From positions 1 to 36,414 of the forward strand of contig CAILCX010000039.1 in NCBI GenBank assembly GCA_903832775.1: a stretch of DNA of 36,414 nucleotides, given 5' to 3'. Position numbers and translations under genes: made by a program. Positions 7,877 to 18,130 of this stretch are shown here, in pieces. Each line of letters starts with the position of its first letter. Position 1 is the first letter of the stretch. Below the pieces are notes generated by a model, which was not told where the DNA came from, ran no database searches, and saw nothing but the letters and a program-made list of their open reading frames with translations. The stretch is from an uncultured Methylobacter sp. GTDB lineage: Bacteria > Pseudomonadota > Gammaproteobacteria > Methylococcales > Methylomonadaceae.

Positions 7877-8734
7877 ATGAAACTAATCATCGTCAGCGGA
7901 CTTTCCGGTTCAGGTAAAAGTATCGCACTGGATACACTGGAAGATTGCGGTTATTACTGCATCGATAATTTACCGGTGACCTTGCTGGAAAATTTCATAA
8001 ACCATGTCATGCTGTTCGACCAGAAGACCTATGCCAAAACGGCTATAGGTATTGATGCCAGAAACCAGAGCGAAAGCCTGGTCAATTTTTCAGAAAACCT
8101 GCAGTTGATTCGTAACAAGCAGATTGATTGTGAAATCATCTTCATGCAGGCCGAAGAATCGACTTTATTAAAGCGTTACAGTGAAACGCGTCGTCGCCAC
8201 CCTTTGACGGATTTAAATGTACCGTTAAGAGAAGCGCTAAAAATAGAAAGAGAGATGTTAACGCCAATAGCCCGGCACGCCAGCGTCGTTATTGATACCA
8301 GTCGCACCCATTATCATCAGTTGCGCGAACTGATTAAAGACCAGATTGGCGAACGGGATGCACAACACATTTCCTTGCAATTTCAATCTTTTGGATTCAA
8401 ACACGGCGTTCCGCTGGATGCCGATTTTGTGTTTGACGCCCGCAGCTTACCTAATCCCTATTGGATGCCCGAATTACGCGGCTTGACAGGTAAAGATCAG
8501 CCGGTCATTGATTTTCTTAATCAACAAGAACATGTTGCAGAACTTTTTACCGATGTAGCCGGATTTTTAGGTCGCTGGATACCCCGGTTTGAAGCAGAAG
8601 GGCGAAGTTATTTAACGGTAGCCATCGGCTGTACAGGCGGTCAGCATCGATCAGTATATCTGGTAGAAGCCTTGGCCAACCAATTCAAAGACTTTTCTTC
8701 AAATGTTATCGTCCGTCATCGGGAATTGCAGTAA
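7877..8734 (+). CDS. rapZ: RNase adapter protein RapZ (nucleotide-binding, YvcJ family)
   Basis: 285 residues. The N-terminal kinase-like domain carries Walker A GLSGSGKS at residues 8-15, followed by ALDTLEDCGYYCIDNLP. The C-terminal domain has the family hallmark DARSLPNPYW and GCTGGQHRSVYLVEAL, the putative metabolite and RNA site. In E. coli RapZ binds small RNAs GlmY/GlmZ and delivers GlmZ to RNase E, controlling glucosamine-6-phosphate synthase. Here it sits directly after hpf; ptsN, which lies between them in E. coli, is missing. Whether sRNA control of glmS exists in this organism cannot be seen. Confidence 0.95.
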   Translation: MKLIIVSGLSGSGKSIALDTLEDCGYYCIDNLPVTLLENFINHVMLFDQKTYAKTAIGIDARNQSESLVNFSENLQLIRNKQIDCEIIFMQAEESTLLKRYSETRRRHPLTDLNVPLREALKIEREMLTPIARHASVVIDTSRTHYHQLRELIKDQIGERDAQHISLQFQSFGFKHGVPLDADFVFDARSLPNPYWMPELRGLTGKDQPVIDFLNQQEHVAELFTDVAGFLGRWIPRFEAEGRSYLTVAIGCTGGQHRSVYLVEALANQFKDFSSNVIVRHRELQ

Positions 8735-8793
8735 GTTTTTTATTCTGATCAGGATAGCTAAATTTAGAATATAGCGGCATTAACAGCTGGCAG

Positions 8794-8849
8794 TATTTAC
8801 AAATACCGGTAATCTTTTTGTGTCGATCAAAAAACAGGCGTTTTTTGAT
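8794..8849. repeat. Two perfect inverted repeats downstream of rapZ
   Basis: GTATTT (8794-8799) and AAATAC (8802-8807) form a small palindrome. ATCAAAAAAC (8826-8835) and GTTTTTTGAT (8840-8849) form a 10-bp stem with the four-base loop AGGC. The second has A- and T-runs in the stem, so it could stop transcription in either direction. Apart from these and the hairpin at 8876 I see nothing else in the rapZ-winged-helix gap. Confidence 0.5.
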
Positions 8850-8875
8850 GAGTTTTAGATTTGTATGGTGGAACT

Positions 8876-8923
8876 ATGCAGGTTGGACAGCAAACTAAGC
8901 AATCCAACCTGCATGGTTTTATT
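8876..8923. terminator. Strong hairpin between convergent rapZ and the min operon
   Basis: ATGCAGGTTGGA (8876-8887) pairs over 12 bp with TCCAACCTGCAT (8903-8914), with a 15-base loop. On the plus strand TTTTATTT follows (8917-8924), which fits termination of the rapZ transcript. On the minus strand it lies just past the stop of the winged-helix gene but has no U-rich tail. The structure is seen directly; terminator function is inferred. Confidence 0.5.
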
Positions 8924-9116
8924 TCAAAGATAGCGTTTCTGCACGGCCTATCATTTCAATGTTTAACTTGTCTTCTTTTCCCAGCCAACCAATGGCGCGT
9001 TGAACGTCATTTCTACTGAGACCAGTATCAGTCGTAACTTTATTGACACTGGAAGGTCCGTTTTTATCCAAATAATGCCAGACTGTTCCTGCTGCTTCGC
9101 TAATTGCATTAATCAT
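8919..9116 (-). CDS. Small winged-helix protein (DUF2582-like)
   Basis: 65 residues, one winged helix-turn-helix domain: AISEAAGTVWHYLDKNG, then SSVNKVTTDTGLSRNDVQRAIGWLGKEDKL as recognition helix and wing. It matches the small 'winged helix-turn-helix domain' family (PF10771/DUF2582 as I recall), whose function is unknown. The ATG at 9116 is chosen because AAAGG (9129-9125) lies 8 bases upstream; the in-frame GTG at 9125 overlaps that site. It follows minE by 36 bp on the same strand and is probably co-transcribed with minCDE. It may bind DNA, but no target is visible. Confidence 0.75.
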   Translation of the reverse strand: MINAISEAAGTVWHYLDKNGPSSVNKVTTDTGLSRNDVQRAIGWLGKEDKLNIEMIGRAETLSLK

Positions 9117-9152
9117 AGTGATCACCTTTAGTTAGTAGTTAGTTTTGTTGCG

Positions 9153-9419
9153 TTAAAAAGTCTTTGGTTGATGGTCAGGCAACACGATATTAAGCTCCAG
9201 TGTTTCCTGAGTATCGTTTTGTTCAAAATTAACGGATATTGCATCTTGGTCTACGTTAATATATTTCCGGATAACTTCCAGTAATTCTTTTTGCAATTGA
9301 GGCAGGTAGGAAGGTTGATTTCTGGAACTGCGCTCGTGTGCAACCAGAATTTGCAGTCTTTCCTTGGCAAGTGAAGCAGAACTTGCTTTAGATATTCTAA
9401 AATAATCCAGTAAGCTCAT
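9153..9419 (-). CDS. minE: Cell division topological specificity factor MinE
   Basis: 88 residues, the usual MinE length. The N-terminal amphipathic segment (MSLLDYFRI) is the membrane-targeting sequence. SASLAKERLQILVAHER is the MinD-contact helix/strand that switches conformation. The C-terminal part (YLPQLQKELLEVIRKYINVD...) is the dimeric topological-specificity domain. MinE stimulates MinD ATPase and drives the pole-to-pole oscillation. Its ATG overlaps the minD stop by one base (TAATG). Confidence 0.96.
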   Translation of the reverse strand: MSLLDYFRISKASSASLAKERLQILVAHERSSRNQPSYLPQLQKELLEVIRKYINVDQDAISVNFEQNDTQETLELNIVLPDHQPKTF

Positions 9420-10228
9420 TATTTACCCCCGAAAAACATCCCAAATAGACCTTTTTTCTCATCAATAAACCGATGAGGTCTTTCTTCGCCTAAATAACGG
9501 GCAACGATATCGGCATACGCTTGACCCGCATCGCTTTTTTCGTCAAGAATTACAGGCATGCCGGAGTTTGATGCATTCAGTACTGATTTTGATTCTGGGA
9601 TAACACCCAGCAAATGCAGTGATAAAATCTCTTGAACATCATCTACACTCAGCATTTCGCCTAATTTAACTCTGTCTGGTGCGTAACGTGACAACAACAG
9701 GTATTCGCGAATGGGCTCTTCGTTTTGCTCTGCCCTGCGCGACTTGCTCGATAAGATACCCAGCATGCGATCCGAGTCACGCACTGAAGAAACTTCGGGG
9801 TTAGTAACGATAAACGCGTCATCGGCAAAATACATCGCCAAATGCGCACCTTTTTCAATCCCGGCAGGTGAATCACAGACGATATATTTAAAGTCCTTTT
9901 TTAATTCGTCTAAAATTTTGCCAACCCCTTCCTGACTCAAAGCGTCTTTATCGCGAGTTTGCGAAGCCGGCAAGATGTAAAGCAGATTGCAGTTTTTATC
10001 ACGAATCAAAGCTTGGTTAAGCGTTGCTTCACCGTTAATCACATTAACAAAATCATAGACAACGCGGCGCTCACAGCCCATGATTAAATCCAGGTTACGC
10101 AAACCCACATCAAAATCGATGACAGCTGTTTTATGCCCTTTTTTTGCAAGCCCCATGGCTATGGCAGCGCTGGTGGTAGTTTTGCCAACGCCACCTTTAC
10201 CTGATGTTACGACTATAATTCGTGCCAC
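9419..10228 (-). CDS. minD: Septum site-determining ATPase MinD
   Basis: 269 residues from the chosen start. It is a deviant Walker-A ParA-family ATPase: ARIIVVTSGKGGVGKTTTSAA at the N-terminus, IDFDVGLRNLDLIMGCERRVVYD, CDSPAGIEKGA as Walker B, and a C-terminal amphipathic membrane helix (KKGLFGMFFGGK). ATP-bound MinD binds the membrane, recruits MinC and is released by MinE. I prefer the GTG at 10228 (giving MARIIVV, as in homologs) with GAGAGG eight bases upstream, over the in-frame TTG at 10234. It lies between minC and minE in the standard order. Confidence 0.97.
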   Translation of the reverse strand: MARIIVVTSGKGGVGKTTTSAAIAMGLAKKGHKTAVIDFDVGLRNLDLIMGCERRVVYDFVNVINGEATLNQALIRDKNCNLLYILPASQTRDKDALSQEGVGKILDELKKDFKYIVCDSPAGIEKGAHLAMYFADDAFIVTNPEVSSVRDSDRMLGILSSKSRRAEQNEEPIREYLLLSRYAPDRVKLGEMLSVDDVQEILSLHLLGVIPESKSVLNASNSGMPVILDEKSDAGQAYADIVARYLGEERPHRFIDEKKGLFGMFFGGK

Positions 10229-10254
10229 ACACAACCTCTCAAAATTGATTTAAA

Positions 10255-10986
10255 TTAAATGTCTTTAATAACTAAAGTATGGTTTTGCAAATAGATTTGA
10301 ACGGGCTGGTGAAGAACGGTTCCGTTTAAATCTTCGCTTATTTTGTAGTTTCCGGCAATCGAAATAAGTTCAGCCTGCAAATCGGAACAGAAAATACGCG
10401 CCTCAGTGTTGCCTTGTACGCCCGCTAAAGCCCGTCCCCTTAGCGATCCGTATACATGAATATTACCCTCCGCCATAATTTCAGCACCGGCACTTACCTG
10501 AGCCAAAATGACCAAATCACCGACCGCATATATTCTTTGACCTGAACGAACGGGGTGGGTAATCATAGTGGTGGGAGCGGGAACTGCTGATTCAGAAATA
10601 ACTGGAGCGGGGGCTGGCTGGGGAGGTTGTTGTTTTTGTTCGGGAGCTACAACAGTAACATGATGACTGGTATGAACAGGGACGCCAAGCTTTAAAGCTT
10701 GTAAATTCTGTTCTGTGCTGCCTTTACGTATTCCGATCGGCAATAAACCCAGAGCCCTTATCGTACCGATAAGTTTGGTAACATTGATGTCAAGTTCATT
10801 TTTATTCAGCTCCTGAACGTCAAGCACCAAAGGCGAATTTTTAAAAAACTCCGGTGCCAGATGGATTTTTTCCTTCAACTGCTGCTCGATAGCAATCATG
10901 TCGTTACTTACCAAAACCAAAACTGGCACGGAAAAGGTGCTGCTTTTGAATTCAAGTATCGTGTCTTTTTGAGCGTCTATTGACAT
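10255..10986 (-). CDS. minC: Septum site-determining protein MinC
   Basis: 243 residues. The N-terminal domain (about 1-105) blocks FtsZ assembly. A Pro/Gln/Ala-rich linker runs from about 113 to 145 (PEQKQQPPQPAPAP). The C-terminal right-handed beta-helix domain (about 148-243, VRSGQRIYAVGDLVILAQVSAGAEIMAEGNIHVYG) binds MinD. Motif GSLRGRALAGVQGN is diagnostic. It is the first gene of minC-minD-minE, 26 bp before minD. The promoter should lie in 10987-11100; only a weak TAGAAT-like -10 reads on the minus strand there. Confidence 0.95.
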   Translation of the reverse strand: MSIDAQKDTILEFKSSTFSVPVLVLVSNDMIAIEQQLKEKIHLAPEFFKNSPLVLDVQELNKNELDINVTKLIGTIRALGLLPIGIRKGSTEQNLQALKLGVPVHTSHHVTVVAPEQKQQPPQPAPAPVISESAVPAPTTMITHPVRSGQRIYAVGDLVILAQVSAGAEIMAEGNIHVYGSLRGRALAGVQGNTEARIFCSDLQAELISIAGNYKISEDLNGTVLHQPVQIYLQNHTLVIKDI

Positions 10987-11292
10987 CCGTTAAATCTGCT
11001 TAGCCAGGAATGAAGCTGATTCTAACATTGCTGACAAAAAAAATCATGTTTACAGTGCAGCTTAGCGGGTTTTTTACTGTTGAGAGTAAATCAGCACTAA
11101 AGTAAATTTAAGCATTTGATGATGCCTGGATATTACCCCGAGACTAACTGAGTAGCTTTAGCTAGCCTCCAATAAGATATTAAAAAGACTCAGGTTTATC
11201 AAAACCATTTGTTTTATATGGTGTTTGTGGCATTAGCTCTACGCTTTAGGCTTGCAATCCGGTGCATTATCCTTTAACTTAGTTTATATCCG
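10987..11292. other. Non-coding spacer between divergent minC and thiC
   Basis: About 300 bases with no coding potential that I can see. It must contain the minC promoter (minus strand) and the thiC promoter (plus strand). Visible structure: TTTACT (11073-11078) / AGTAAA (11085-11090) as a small stem, loosely enclosed by AGTGC (11054-11058) / GCACT (11094-11098). Nothing else stands out. Confidence 0.5.
11252..11280 (+). promoter_or_regulatory. Candidate thiC promoter (sigma-70 type)
   Basis: TTGCAA at 11252-11257 and TAACTT at 11275-11280 are separated by 17 bases. Transcription would then start around 11287, a few bases before the TPP aptamer. Both boxes are imperfect, so this is a position-based guess. 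Confidence 0.35.
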
Positions 11293-13320
<2,028 letters not shown>

Positions 13321-13334
13321 ATAACACACCAGGC

Positions 13335-13381
13335 GAAAGACAAAAGACGAAAAGCCATTGGAAGTTTCGTCTTTGTCTTTC
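13335..13381 (+). repeat. Heptamer-built hairpin after thiC
   Basis: The arm at 13335-13352 (GAAAGACAAAAGACGAAA) pairs with 13365-13381 (TTTCGTCTTTGTCTTTC) over 17 bp with one bulged A. The loop is 12 bases. The left arm is made of 7-mers AAAGACA, AAAGACG, AAAAGCC (13336-13356). It may act as the thiC terminator, but the U-tract is not clean. AAAGACGAAA recurs at 19521-19530 in another intergenic gap. Confidence 0.6.
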
Positions 13382-13412
13382 TTCAATCAGTTCAATTTTA
13401 TTGGGCAAAAAG

Positions 13413-13874
13413 ATGGATGCATATCAGCATATTTTACTGGCCATGGATTATTCTGAACATGGTGACACGGTTGCCCAAAAAGCTAAGGCGCTAGCCGCAA
13501 AATATCAGGCCAAACTCAGTATTATTCATGTGCTGGATAATATTTCCATGCCCGACACCACTTACGGAACAATCATCCCGCTGGATAAAGATTCCGGTTA
13601 TCCACTGTTAGAAACTGAAAAAAGCCACCTAAGGGCGCTTTGTGAACGATTGGAAATTCCCGGTACTAACCGTTGGATGGTTTGGGGCGCACCTAAGCAG
13701 GAGATTGTTCAGCTCGCAGAACGGCAACAGGTTGATTTAATAGTCGTCGGCTCTCACGGCCGGCACGGTTTATCTCTGCTATTAGGCTCAACTGCAAATA
13801 GCGTTCTGCATCATGCCAAATGCGATGTTATGGCTGTTCGGTTGCTTAATGACTCGTTTTTTGAGAAGCTATAA
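13413..13874 (+). CDS. Universal stress protein, UspA family
   Basis: 153 residues, one Usp domain. N-terminal YQHILLAMDYSEHGD is the first strand with the nucleotide-binding Asp. LSIIHVLD is strand 2. The C-terminal GSHGRHGLSLLLGSTANSVLHHAKCDVMAVR is the phosphate-binding loop, one residue shorter than the textbook Gx2Gx9G(S/T) spacing. Expected to bind ATP or AMP in the cytoplasm; specific role unknown. I took the ATG at 13413 (MDAYQHI, matching the family start) over a TTG four codons upstream; neither has a good Shine-Dalgarno. It follows thiC after the hairpin at 13335 and precedes a chemoreceptor gene, with no functional link evident. Confidence 0.88.
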   Translation: MDAYQHILLAMDYSEHGDTVAQKAKALAAKYQAKLSIIHVLDNISMPDTTYGTIIPLDKDSGYPLLETEKSHLRALCERLEIPGTNRWMVWGAPKQEIVQLAERQQVDLIVVGSHGRHGLSLLLGSTANSVLHHAKCDVMAVRLLNDSFFEKL

Positions 13875-13989
13875 ATTCCCTGTAAAAGCTAGGTTAGTAT
13901 TACATACGGCCACTCCCTCGAAATGATGAGCTGGTTCTAATCTATTCTTGACGCAAAACAATTTTAAAATCATCACTTAAGAGATTAGC

Positions 13990-16900
13990 ATGTCCAATAA
14001 TATTGCGTTCACGGCGAGTCTAAGATCCAAGCTAATACTAATGGCGACCATACCGGCGCTGGCTTTGCTCTATTTTGCCGGCTCGGGAGCATTGGAAAGG
14101 CAAATAATCGCCAATGAGATGATTAAGCTGGAATCGCTGGTTAATATCTCTGTAAAGATTGGCGCGTTAGTGCATGAAATGCAGAAAGAACGAGGCATGA
14201 GCGCTTCTTTCATCGGCAGTAAGGGCGTTAAATTCGCTGATGAATTACCCATTCAACGAACCAAAACCGACAAGACATTTGTAACGCTGAAAGAGACACT
14301 TAAAGATTTTGACCCTGTCAATTATAGCGAGGGACTAAAGAACCTGTTAAGCACTGCGGCCACTAATTTAAGTGAACTCGGCGCAAAACGAGAGATTATC
14401 AGCGCGCTTGGCATGGAAGGCTCCCAGTCTAGCGCCTATTACACCAAAACAATCAGCTCCTTACTCGACATACCTGCTCAAGTTTCCACTCTTAGCAGTC
14501 ACAGTGATATTTCCCGTCTTGCTTCTTCCTATTCAAGCTTACTTAGATCAAAGGAGCGCGCCGGTATGGAGCGAGCTTTGCTGACTACAGTATTTGCCAC
14601 AGACCAGTTTACACCTGAAACCCTGAGTCGCTTCTTAAAAAACCTTTCAGCCCAGGATGTCTACCTGGACATGTTTTTTGCTTATGCTTTGGACAGCCAA
14701 AAACAGTTTTATAATACCAAGGTGTCCGGCGCCGATATTGATGAAGTTGAGCGGATTAAGAAGTCCGCCATTGAAAAAGGCAATCAGCCGGGATTAGGCA
14801 TTGATCCTGCGCATTGGTTCAAAACCGCTACAGCGAAAATTGATCTGCTCAAGGGGGTTGAAGATAAACTCTCCAGCGATCTTTTAGAGGCTACCCAGAA
14901 ATTAAAGAGCAATGCCCGTCGCATGGAAATAATTTTCGGCGCATTAACTATCCTTTCGGTACTGATTACCGCAGCCTTAACCTTCTTTATCAGCAGAGGA
15001 CTTTTACGTTCGATCAGTACTCTTCAAAACGTCGCCAGCGCTATTGCCAATGGTGATTTAACTTCCCGTATCGATACTACCCAAAAAGATGAACTAGGTG
15101 AGCTGTTTCGGTCTATGAGCACCATGCAACAACAGTTACTTGAACGTATAACCAACGATCGCAAGGTACATGATGAATCCCTGCGCATCAAAATTGCTTT
15201 GGACGGCATTACCTCCAACGTGATGGTGGCCGACAATCAACGCAATATTATTTATTTAAACCCGGCAGTGCTGGCTATGATGCAACACGCCGAATCCGAT
15301 ATTCGCAAGGTGATGCCCACGTTTGACGCCAATAAACTTTTGGGTGGAAACATGGATATATTCCACAAGAAACCGGCTCATCAGCAACAAATATTGACAG
15401 ACCTCAAATCGACTTTCCGTAGCGAGATTCACATAGGCCTCCGCACTTTTCACTTGATCGTCAACCCGATCAGCAATGAACAGGGACTGCGCATCGGCTC
15501 AGTGGTTGAATGGAAAGATAGAACTGCCGAAGTAGCGATTGAGCAAGAAGTGGCTCAAGTGGTTAGTGGCGCAGTATTGGGGGATTTTACGCAGAGGATC
15601 AGCGAACAGGATAAAGACGGCTTCCTTCTGCAATTAGCCCAGGGCGTTAATGAACTCATGGAAACCAGTTCTATGGGCCTGAATGAAGTGGTGCGGGTTC
15701 TCGGTGCCTTGTCTCAAGGAGACTTAACCGAAACTATTACCAATGAATACTCGGGTACTTTTGGCCGGCTCAAAATGGATTCAAATTCCACCGTAGAAAA
15801 ACTTAAAGAAATTGTCAGTCAAATTCAGGATGCATCGATTGCCATTAATACCGCTGCGAAAGAAATTGCCTCAGGTAATAATGACCTTTCGCATCGCACC
15901 GAAGAACAGGCTGCCAGTCTGGAACAAACCGCTGCCAGCATGGAAGAATTAACCTCTACCGTACAGGCTAATAGTCAGAATGCGAAACACGCTAATCAAC
16001 TGGCTATAGGTGCAACTGACATTGCCGGTAAAGGGGTTAAAGTCGTGAGACAGGTAGTCTCAACAATGGAGGACATTAATGACTCTTCGCGCAAAGTTGT
16101 TGACATTATTTCCGTGATTGATGGCATTGCGTTTCAAACCAATATTCTTGCGCTTAATGCGGCTGTAGAAGCAGCAAGAGCGGGCGAACAAGGTCGAGGT
16201 TTTGCCGTAGTAGCGGTCGAGGTAAGAAGTCTGGCACAACGCGCTGCCGCTGCCGCCGCCGAAATCAAAGGTCTGATCGGCGATTCGGTAGAAAAAGTCC
16301 AGGACGGCACCAATCTGGTTGCGCAGGCAGGAAAAACCATGGAAGAAATAGTGAGCGCCATTCGTGGCGTTACCGTCATTATGTCAGAAATTAGTTCTGC
16401 CTCTATGGAGCAAACTTCCGGCATTGAGCAGGTCAATCAGGCCATTGGTCAAATGGACGACGTGACGCAACAAAATGCGGCTTTAGTCGAGCAAGCAGCA
16501 GCGGCCGCCGAATCACTGGAAGAACAAACACAAACCTTGGCAGAGACAGTAGCGCACTTTAAGCTGGAAGCCGATTCAAGTAGCTTTAGCGGTTCTTTTA
16601 ATTCTCCTACCAAAAACACCAGTCAAAGTAGCAGGAAAATTGAAGCGCCCAAAAGCAGCGATATTGACCTGGAAATGGCTCAGCAAAAACATGGTGAGTG
16701 GAAAGTAAAGCTGCGCAGAGCCATTACAAAACATGAATTGATGGATGTTAAAACCATTGCCAGAGACGATTGTTGTGATTTCGGCAAATGGCTACACGGT
16801 GACGGTAAAATAAAGCTTGGACATCAAACTAGTTTTTCTGAGTGCCTTTCAAGGCACGCTGCCTTTCATGTTGAAGCAGGGAAAGTCGCCGAGGTAATCA

Positions 16901-17067
16901 ATGCTCAAAGGTATAAAGATGCTGAAGCCATGTTGGGAGCTGGAACCCCCTATACTTTAGCCTCAAACCAAGTAGGAATTGCAATTATGCGCTTGAAACA
17001 AGATGTCAATTCATCTTCAGGCAACGCGCAAAAACCACCTGCGAATGATCAATGGGAAGAGTTTTAG
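13990..17067 (+). CDS. Methyl-accepting chemotaxis protein with NIT, PAS and CZB domains
   Basis: 1025 residues. TM1 is at about 14-31. A large periplasmic NIT (nitrate/nitrite-sensing type) domain spans about 35-305 ([21 protein letters not shown] is its hallmark). TM2 is at about 312-335. HAMP covers about 335-390 ([21 protein letters not shown]), PAS about 398-515 and a second HAMP-like segment about 520-600 ([10 protein letters not shown]). The signalling domain runs to about 850, with the tip [19 protein letters not shown] near 710-730. A CZB zinc-binding domain lies at about 898-1000 ([18 protein letters not shown]). It ends QWEEF, matching the xWxxF CheR/CheB tether. It likely couples an anion or NO-related periplasmic cue plus cytoplasmic signals to CheA, but the ligand is inferred. 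Confidence 0.93.
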   Translation: MSNNIAFTASLRSKLILMATIPALALLYFAGSGALERQIIANEMIKLESLVNISVKIGALVHEMQKERGMSASFIGSKGVKFADELPIQRTKTDKTFVTLKETLKDFDPVNYSEGLKNLLSTAATNLSELGAKREIISALGMEGSQSSAYYTKTISSLLDIPAQVSTLSSHSDISRLASSYSSLLRSKERAGMERALLTTVFATDQFTPETLSRFLKNLSAQDVYLDMFFAYALDSQKQFYNTKVSGADIDEVERIKKSAIEKGNQPGLGIDPAHWFKTATAKIDLLKGVEDKLSSDLLEATQKLKSNARRMEIIFGALTILSVLITAALTFFISRGLLRSISTLQNVASAIANGDLTSRIDTTQKDELGELFRSMSTMQQQLLERITNDRKVHDESLRIKIALDGITSNVMVADNQRNIIYLNPAVLAMMQHAESDIRKVMPTFDANKLLGGNMDIFHKKPAHQQQILTDLKSTFRSEIHIGLRTFHLIVNPISNEQGLRIGSVVEWKDRTAEVAIEQEVAQVVSGAVLGDFTQRISEQDKDGFLLQLAQGVNELMETSSMGLNEVVRVLGALSQGDLTETITNEYSGTFGRLKMDSNSTVEKLKEIVSQIQDASIAINTAAKEIASGNNDLSHRTEEQAASLEQTAASMEELTSTVQANSQNAKHANQLAIGATDIAGKGVKVVRQVVSTMEDINDSSRKVVDIISVIDGIAFQTNILALNAAVEAARAGEQGRGFAVVAVEVRSLAQRAAAAAAEIKGLIGDSVEKVQDGTNLVAQAGKTMEEIVSAIRGVTVIMSEISSASMEQTSGIEQVNQAIGQMDDVTQQNAALVEQAAAAAESLEEQTQTLAETVAHFKLEADSSSFSGSFNSPTKNTSQSSRKIEAPKSSDIDLEMAQQKHGEWKVKLRRAITKHELMDVKTIARDDCCDFGKWLHGDGKIKLGHQTSFSECLSRHAAFHVEAGKVAEVINAQRYKDAEAMLGAGTPYTLASNQVGIAIMRLKQDVNSSSGNAQKPPANDQWEEF

Positions 17068-17080
17068 TTAATGCCTTGTT

Positions 17081-17117
17081 ACGATAGACATAAAGAAATA
17101 ATCTTTATGTCTATCGT
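17081..17117. terminator. Long perfect hairpin between convergent mcp and mazG
   Basis: ACGATAGACATAAAG (17081-17095) pairs perfectly over 15 bp with CTTTATGTCTATCGT (17103-17117). One more A-T pair closes a five-base loop. It lies 14 bases past the chemoreceptor stop and 24 before the mazG stop, so a bidirectional terminator is likely. Neither side has a T-run, which is unusual. Confidence 0.5.
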
Positions 17118-17140
17118 GTTAACAATTAAGTCGACATGAT

Positions 17141-17941
17141 TTATTTCTTTTTTAGAGCCAGCTTCGCCTGATCCCATAACGCATCAAGCTCGGCCAGTTC
17201 GCAGTCTTTCAGATTCAGACCTGAGACTTCAAGCTGTTGTTCAATATGTTGAAAGCGCCTGGAGAATTTTTTGGTACTTTCTTTCAGTGCAACTTCGGCA
17301 TTGACGTTTAAATGCCGAGCCAAATTAACAGTCACCAATAATAAATCCCCAATTTCCTCCTGGATATGCGCCTGATCTCCCGACTGCCAAGCTTCCTTAA
17401 CCTCATCCAGCTCTTCAAGCACCTTATCAAAAACCGGCAAAACAGTTGGCCAGTCAAAACCATGATTAGCCGCGCGATCCTGGATTTTTTCACATTCAAT
17501 TAAGGCAGGAAGATTACGGGCCACGCCCGATAAAACACTTTCGGGTTCCGCAGATTTATTTTTCTTTTGGCGTTCAAGCGCTTTTTCCTGTTCCCAAGCC
17601 TGATGCCGCTCTGCATCAGTTTCAAAAACGGCATCAGAAAAAACATGCGGGTGGCGACGCACCAATTTGTCGCAAATGCCTTCCGAAACCTGCTCAAAAG
17701 TAAAATGTCCCCGTTCTTCGGCAATTTGGGAATGAAAGACGACTTGTAACAACAAGTCGCCCAATTCTGAGCGCAAATCATCCAGATCGTTACGTTCAAT
17801 GGCATCCACAACTTCGTAAGCTTCTTCAATCAAATAAGGAATCAAACTGGTGAAGTCCTGCTTCAGATCCCAGGCACAGCCATCTTCAGGCTGTCGCAGA
17901 CGAGCCATAATGGCCAAAAGATTTTGTGTGTTTTTTAACAT
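17141..17941 (-). CDS. mazG: Nucleoside triphosphate pyrophosphohydrolase MazG
   Basis: 266 residues with two MazG domains in tandem, as in E. coli MazG. It hydrolyses all NTPs/dNTPs to NMP and pyrophosphate, and in E. coli helps lower (p)ppGpp. In the first domain the Mg-binding residues are EEAYE (39-43) and ELGD (59-62). The second domain starts near NHGFDWP (about residue 158) with LEELDEVKEA and EEIGDLLL, so both metal sites look intact. CAWDLKQDF near the N-terminus is typical. It has no visible Shine-Dalgarno. It is convergent with the chemoreceptor gene. No mazEF pair is nearby. Confidence 0.94.
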   Translation of the reverse strand: MLKNTQNLLAIMARLRQPEDGCAWDLKQDFTSLIPYLIEEAYEVVDAIERNDLDDLRSELGDLLLQVVFHSQIAEERGHFTFEQVSEGICDKLVRRHPHVFSDAVFETDAERHQAWEQEKALERQKKNKSAEPESVLSGVARNLPALIECEKIQDRAANHGFDWPTVLPVFDKVLEELDEVKEAWQSGDQAHIQEEIGDLLLVTVNLARHLNVNAEVALKESTKKFSRRFQHIEQQLEVSGLNLKDCELAELDALWDQAKLALKKK

Positions 17942-17995
17942 GAAGGGTTGCTGGTGTTGAAGTTATCAAAGAATTCTAAAAACGGCCATTTATTC

Positions 17996-18108
17996 ACGAA
18001 AGACACTTAAAAAATCAATGTGTTGGAGCAACTTTACCTGCACACTTTGTGTAACAGCTTACACATTACTGTCTCTTTGAGAATTTTCGTGCTTTTAGTG
18101 TCTTTCGT
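17996..18108. repeat. Inverted repeat flanking the mazG-kinase spacer
   Basis: ACGAAAGACACTTAAAA (17996-18012) is nearly the reverse complement of TTTTAGTGTCTTTCGT (18093-18108). Twelve bases, ACGAAAGACACT, match exactly. The right arm continues a 9-bp pattern (TTTTCGTGC, TTTTAGTGT, CTTTCGTAA at 18084-18110). The ~80 bases between the arms hold CACACTTTGTGT and TGTAACAGCTTACA, two further small palindromes. Nothing coding is seen here. It could be a mobile repeat or a structured 3' region. Confidence 0.55.
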
Positions 18109-18130
18109 AAACTAAATTTTGCTTGAAACG

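Noticed and set aside
9419-10234. MinD starting at the TTG at 10234
   Set aside because: The GTG at 10228 gives the conserved MARIIVV start and better spacing from GAGAGG.
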